Positions 4,502 to 5,913 of a stretch of 5,913 bases of DNA are shown piece by piece. Positions within the stretch are counted from its first letter, which is position 1, and each line of letters begins with the position of its first letter. Below the pieces are notes generated by a model. That model was not told where the DNA came from. It saw only the letters and a list, made by a program, of their open reading frames with translations, and searched no databases. The translations under genes and the position numbers were made by a program. The DNA is from Clostridia bacterium (GTDB lineage: Bacteria; Bacillota; Clostridia; Oscillospirales; Ruminococcaceae): the NCBI GenBank assembly GCA_026000865.1, contig BNZF01000065.1, positions 1 to 5,913 on the forward strand. Reading direction: 5' to 3'.

Positions 4502-5716
4502 TCACGCATAAGAAAGATATTCTTCTTCTAATTCCTCGACTTCATCTTCGGAATCAGCGTTTTTATCTTCACCAACTTCAATGTCGGTGTCTTTTTCGTC
4601 AGAACGAAAATTATCGCTGTCGGCGACAGCGATAAAATCTTCCTTATCAAACGGAGTTTCATAAGTGCAGGTAAACTCCAAATTATTTCTGACAGCAAAA
4701 TCTTTTTGAGCGAGTTCATTCCAGTCTTTAACCTGTGCCTGTGCCAAAGTTTTTTCAAGATATATCGCAGTTTGGTCTTTATCAAATCCGTTTGTCACGT
4801 TAAAATTTTTGCCTGCGACATCGTTGTCAACACAAGAAATAAATCGTGCGTTTGGATATGCCTCTTTGTATTTTTCTAAAATATTTGGTTTAAGTCCGTT
4901 CATTGAAATCAAATTTGCTTGCTGTTTTTCAAAGCACTCAGGATTTTTGCCGTACTTAACTCGTGCATAAAAACTCATCAAATCTATGCTACTTTCAAAC
5001 ACATAAAAAGTTTTCGGTGTCGGTGTAAGTTTGAGTTTGTATGCAGTCGTGTGAGTTCCTTTTGCAACTCCTTTGAAACGGTCAATTGCATTGCCGTTGC
5101 GGTCTTTTGTCGCAGTACCCTGAATTTCCGCACCGACAGCAACGCCGTTTTTATCCTTGTGAATAAAAACGGCGTTACCTTTTTTATCTTGATACAAGTC
5201 GCCCGACTTGATAAATTCTGCGACAATTTCCTGCGGAATTTTTCGGGTCTGTGTCATAAAAGCAAAAACTCGTCTGTTGTCGGGATTGCCGTTTTGATTA
5301 ACCGCTTGCTCAGGTTTTTCAAAGACTGTCGGTGCTTTTGGAGTAAAATTCGGTTGAGTTCTTTGCTGTGAAGACTGTCGCTCTGTCGGTGATTTTGACG
5401 GCATATATCCGTATTCATCACAGATTTTTTTCACTGCATTAACAAAGGTATTATTCTCAAAATTTTTTACAAAACTGATTGTATCGTGTCCGCCAACACC
5501 TGACGAGAACCAGTTCCACTCGTTAGTTTGAGGATTAACATATGCTCCGCCAAAGCCCTTGACGTGAATTTCTTTGCCCGCTTTTTCAAGTTCATAGCCT
5601 TGTTTTGAAACGTATTCCGCAAGGTTTACCGACCTCGCAAATTCAATTTGCTCGTTTGTAACACGTTTGCTGTTCTGTGTCGGTGATGGTGTAGGTTTAG
5701 TTTTTACTGCTTGCAT
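4502..5716 (-). CDS. DUF3991/Toprim domain primase-like protein
   Basis: A 404-residue protein of the plasmid and conjugative-element primase-like type. Residues about 20-103 form the N-terminal domain typical of DUF3991 proteins, related to CHC2 primase zinc domains, with the GGHDTISFV signature at 75-83. The zinc cysteines are absent, as I recall for this family. Residues about 148-220 match DUF3991. Residues about 235-335 are a Toprim fold with the acidic residue E241 (in FESSIDLMSF) and the DxD pair D297/D299 (in CVDNDVAG). Family knowledge suggests primer synthesis or nucleotidyl transfer on transferred DNA; activity here is inferred. The start is supported by an AAAGAGGT ribosome site about 8 nt upstream. 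A proline/glutamine-rich linker (about 105-147) joins the domains. Residues about 376-404 are a strongly acidic tail, resembling those of the relaxase and zeta toxin. Divergent from the ribbon-helix-helix gene at 5766; a 624-bp structured gap separates it from the relaxase. Confidence 0.85.
   Translation of the reverse strand: MQAVKTKPTPSPTQNSKRVTNEQIEFARSVNLAEYVSKQGYELEKAGKEIHVKGFGGAYVNPQTNEWNWFSSGVGGHDTISFVKNFENNTFVNAVKKICDEYGYMPSKSPTERQSSQQRTQPNFTPKAPTVFEKPEQAVNQNGNPDNRRVFAFMTQTRKIPQEIVAEFIKSGDLYQDKKGNAVFIHKDKNGVAVGAEIQGTATKDRNGNAIDRFKGVAKGTHTTAYKLKLTPTPKTFYVFESSIDLMSFYARVKYGKNPECFEKQQANLISMNGLKPNILEKYKEAYPNARFISCVDNDVAGKNFNVTNGFDKDQTAIYLEKTLAQAQVKDWNELAQKDFAVRNNLEFTCTYETPFDKEDFIAVADSDNFRSDEKDTDIEVGEDKNADSEDEVEELEEEYLSYA
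4611..4635. repeat. 25-nt perfect palindrome inside the primase gene
   Basis: Twelve-base arms, TTATCGCTGTCG and its exact complement, flank a single G at 4623. It lies in the 3' part of the primase gene. Thirteen bases of its right half (GCGACAGCGATAA) recur exactly at 4394-4406 in the intergenic region, linking it to the repeat family there. Confidence 0.85.
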
Positions 5717-5739
5717 ATTGTGTACCTCTTTCTGTTTAT

Positions 5740-5755
5740 TAAAAAATATTTTTTA
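5740..5755. promoter_or_regulatory. 16-bp palindrome, possible operator
   Basis: TAAAAAATATTTTTTA is a perfect palindrome in the 49-bp divergent gap, touching the AGGAGA ribosome site of the ribbon-helix-helix gene. Proteins of that family often bind such sites next to their own gene. It could instead be simple AT-rich spacer. Confidence 0.4.
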
Positions 5756-5765
5756 GGAGAAATCT

Positions 5766-5913
5766 ATGCCCAAAACATCATCAGCGGTAAAAAATCGCTA
5801 CAATAAAAAAGCCTACGATGACGTTCGTTTGGTTATAAAGAAAGGCGAAAAAGCCGTGTTGCAAGAGTATGCAAAATCCCGTGGTGAGAGCCTCAACGGT
5901 TTTATTCGCCGTG
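5766..5913 (+). CDS. Ribbon-helix-helix (Arc/CopG-like) DNA-binding protein, 5' part
   Basis: The first 49 codons of a gene that runs off the right edge. The product starts MPKTSSAVKNRYN and continues AYDDVRLVIKKGEK and YAKSRGESLNGFIRR. This is the pattern of small Arc-like ribbon-helix-helix proteins common on clostridial mobile elements: a basic N-terminal arm, a beta strand (VRLVI, 20-24), helix A from about residue 26, and the GESLNGFI turn and second helix at 40-47. Such proteins bind operator palindromes as dimers and serve as repressors, antitoxins or relaxosome accessory factors. The start is fixed by AGGAGA at 5755-5760, 5 nt upstream. It is divergent from the primase, with a 16-bp palindrome directly before its ribosome site, consistent with autoregulation (inference). 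Confidence 0.85.
   Translation, partial: MPKTSSAVKNRYNKKAYDDVRLVIKKGEKAVLQEYAKSRGESLNGFIRR

Noticed and set aside
4919..5371. 150-codon plus-strand ORF
   Set aside because: Antisense to the primase domain, no ribosome site, no recognisable product.

Overview
This is an AT-rich window with the gene content of a mobilizable or conjugative element. Gene types, strong AGGAG-type ribosome sites and consensus sigma-70-like promoters suggest a low-GC Firmicute, probably a gut-type Clostridium relative. The host assignment is inference from gene families and base composition only.

Layout, read right to left because almost everything is on the minus strand. (1) 5766-5913, plus strand: 5' part of a small ribbon-helix-helix DNA-binding protein, running off the edge. 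It is divergent from its neighbour across a 49-bp gap that holds a 16-bp palindrome. (2) 4502-5716: a DUF3991/Toprim primase-like protein. (3) 3878-4501: 624 bp without a credible gene, packed with inverted repeats. These include a 16-bp two-part stem, interleaved stems with pseudoknot topology, four back-to-back perfect hairpins, direct repeats about 120 bp apart and a recurring AGCGACA word. It is the best candidate for the transfer origin. (4) 2129-3877: a MobV (Mob/Pre) family relaxase with an HxDExxPHxH metal site. (5) 1707-2027 and 769-1770: an epsilon-like antitoxin and a zeta toxin (UDP-N-acetylglucosamine kinase) overlapping by 64 bp, behind their own TTGACA-17-TAAAAT promoter. (6) 476-595: a 39-codon ORF with a perfect TTGACA-17-TATAAT promoter, a good ribosome site and a triple NTEL repeat. 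(7) 1-475: no convincing gene. It holds a GC-richer island of about 120 bp with a plus-strand terminator-like hairpin and a 9-bp palindrome.

Working together: the primase would convert transferred single strands to duplex in the recipient, the relaxase would nick and carry the DNA at the structured intergenic region, and the epsilon/zeta pair would enforce retention. The ribbon-helix-helix protein may regulate the block or act as an accessory DNA-binding factor.

The two most unusual observations are these. First, relaxase, primase and zeta toxin, three unrelated proteins, all end in very similar glutamate-rich tails (an EE[L/I]E core), which could be a shared transfer or docking tag. Second, the toxin-antitoxin pair is bracketed by 40/42-identical direct repeats, each supplying the -35 box of a leftward promoter, so the pair looks like an exchangeable cassette.
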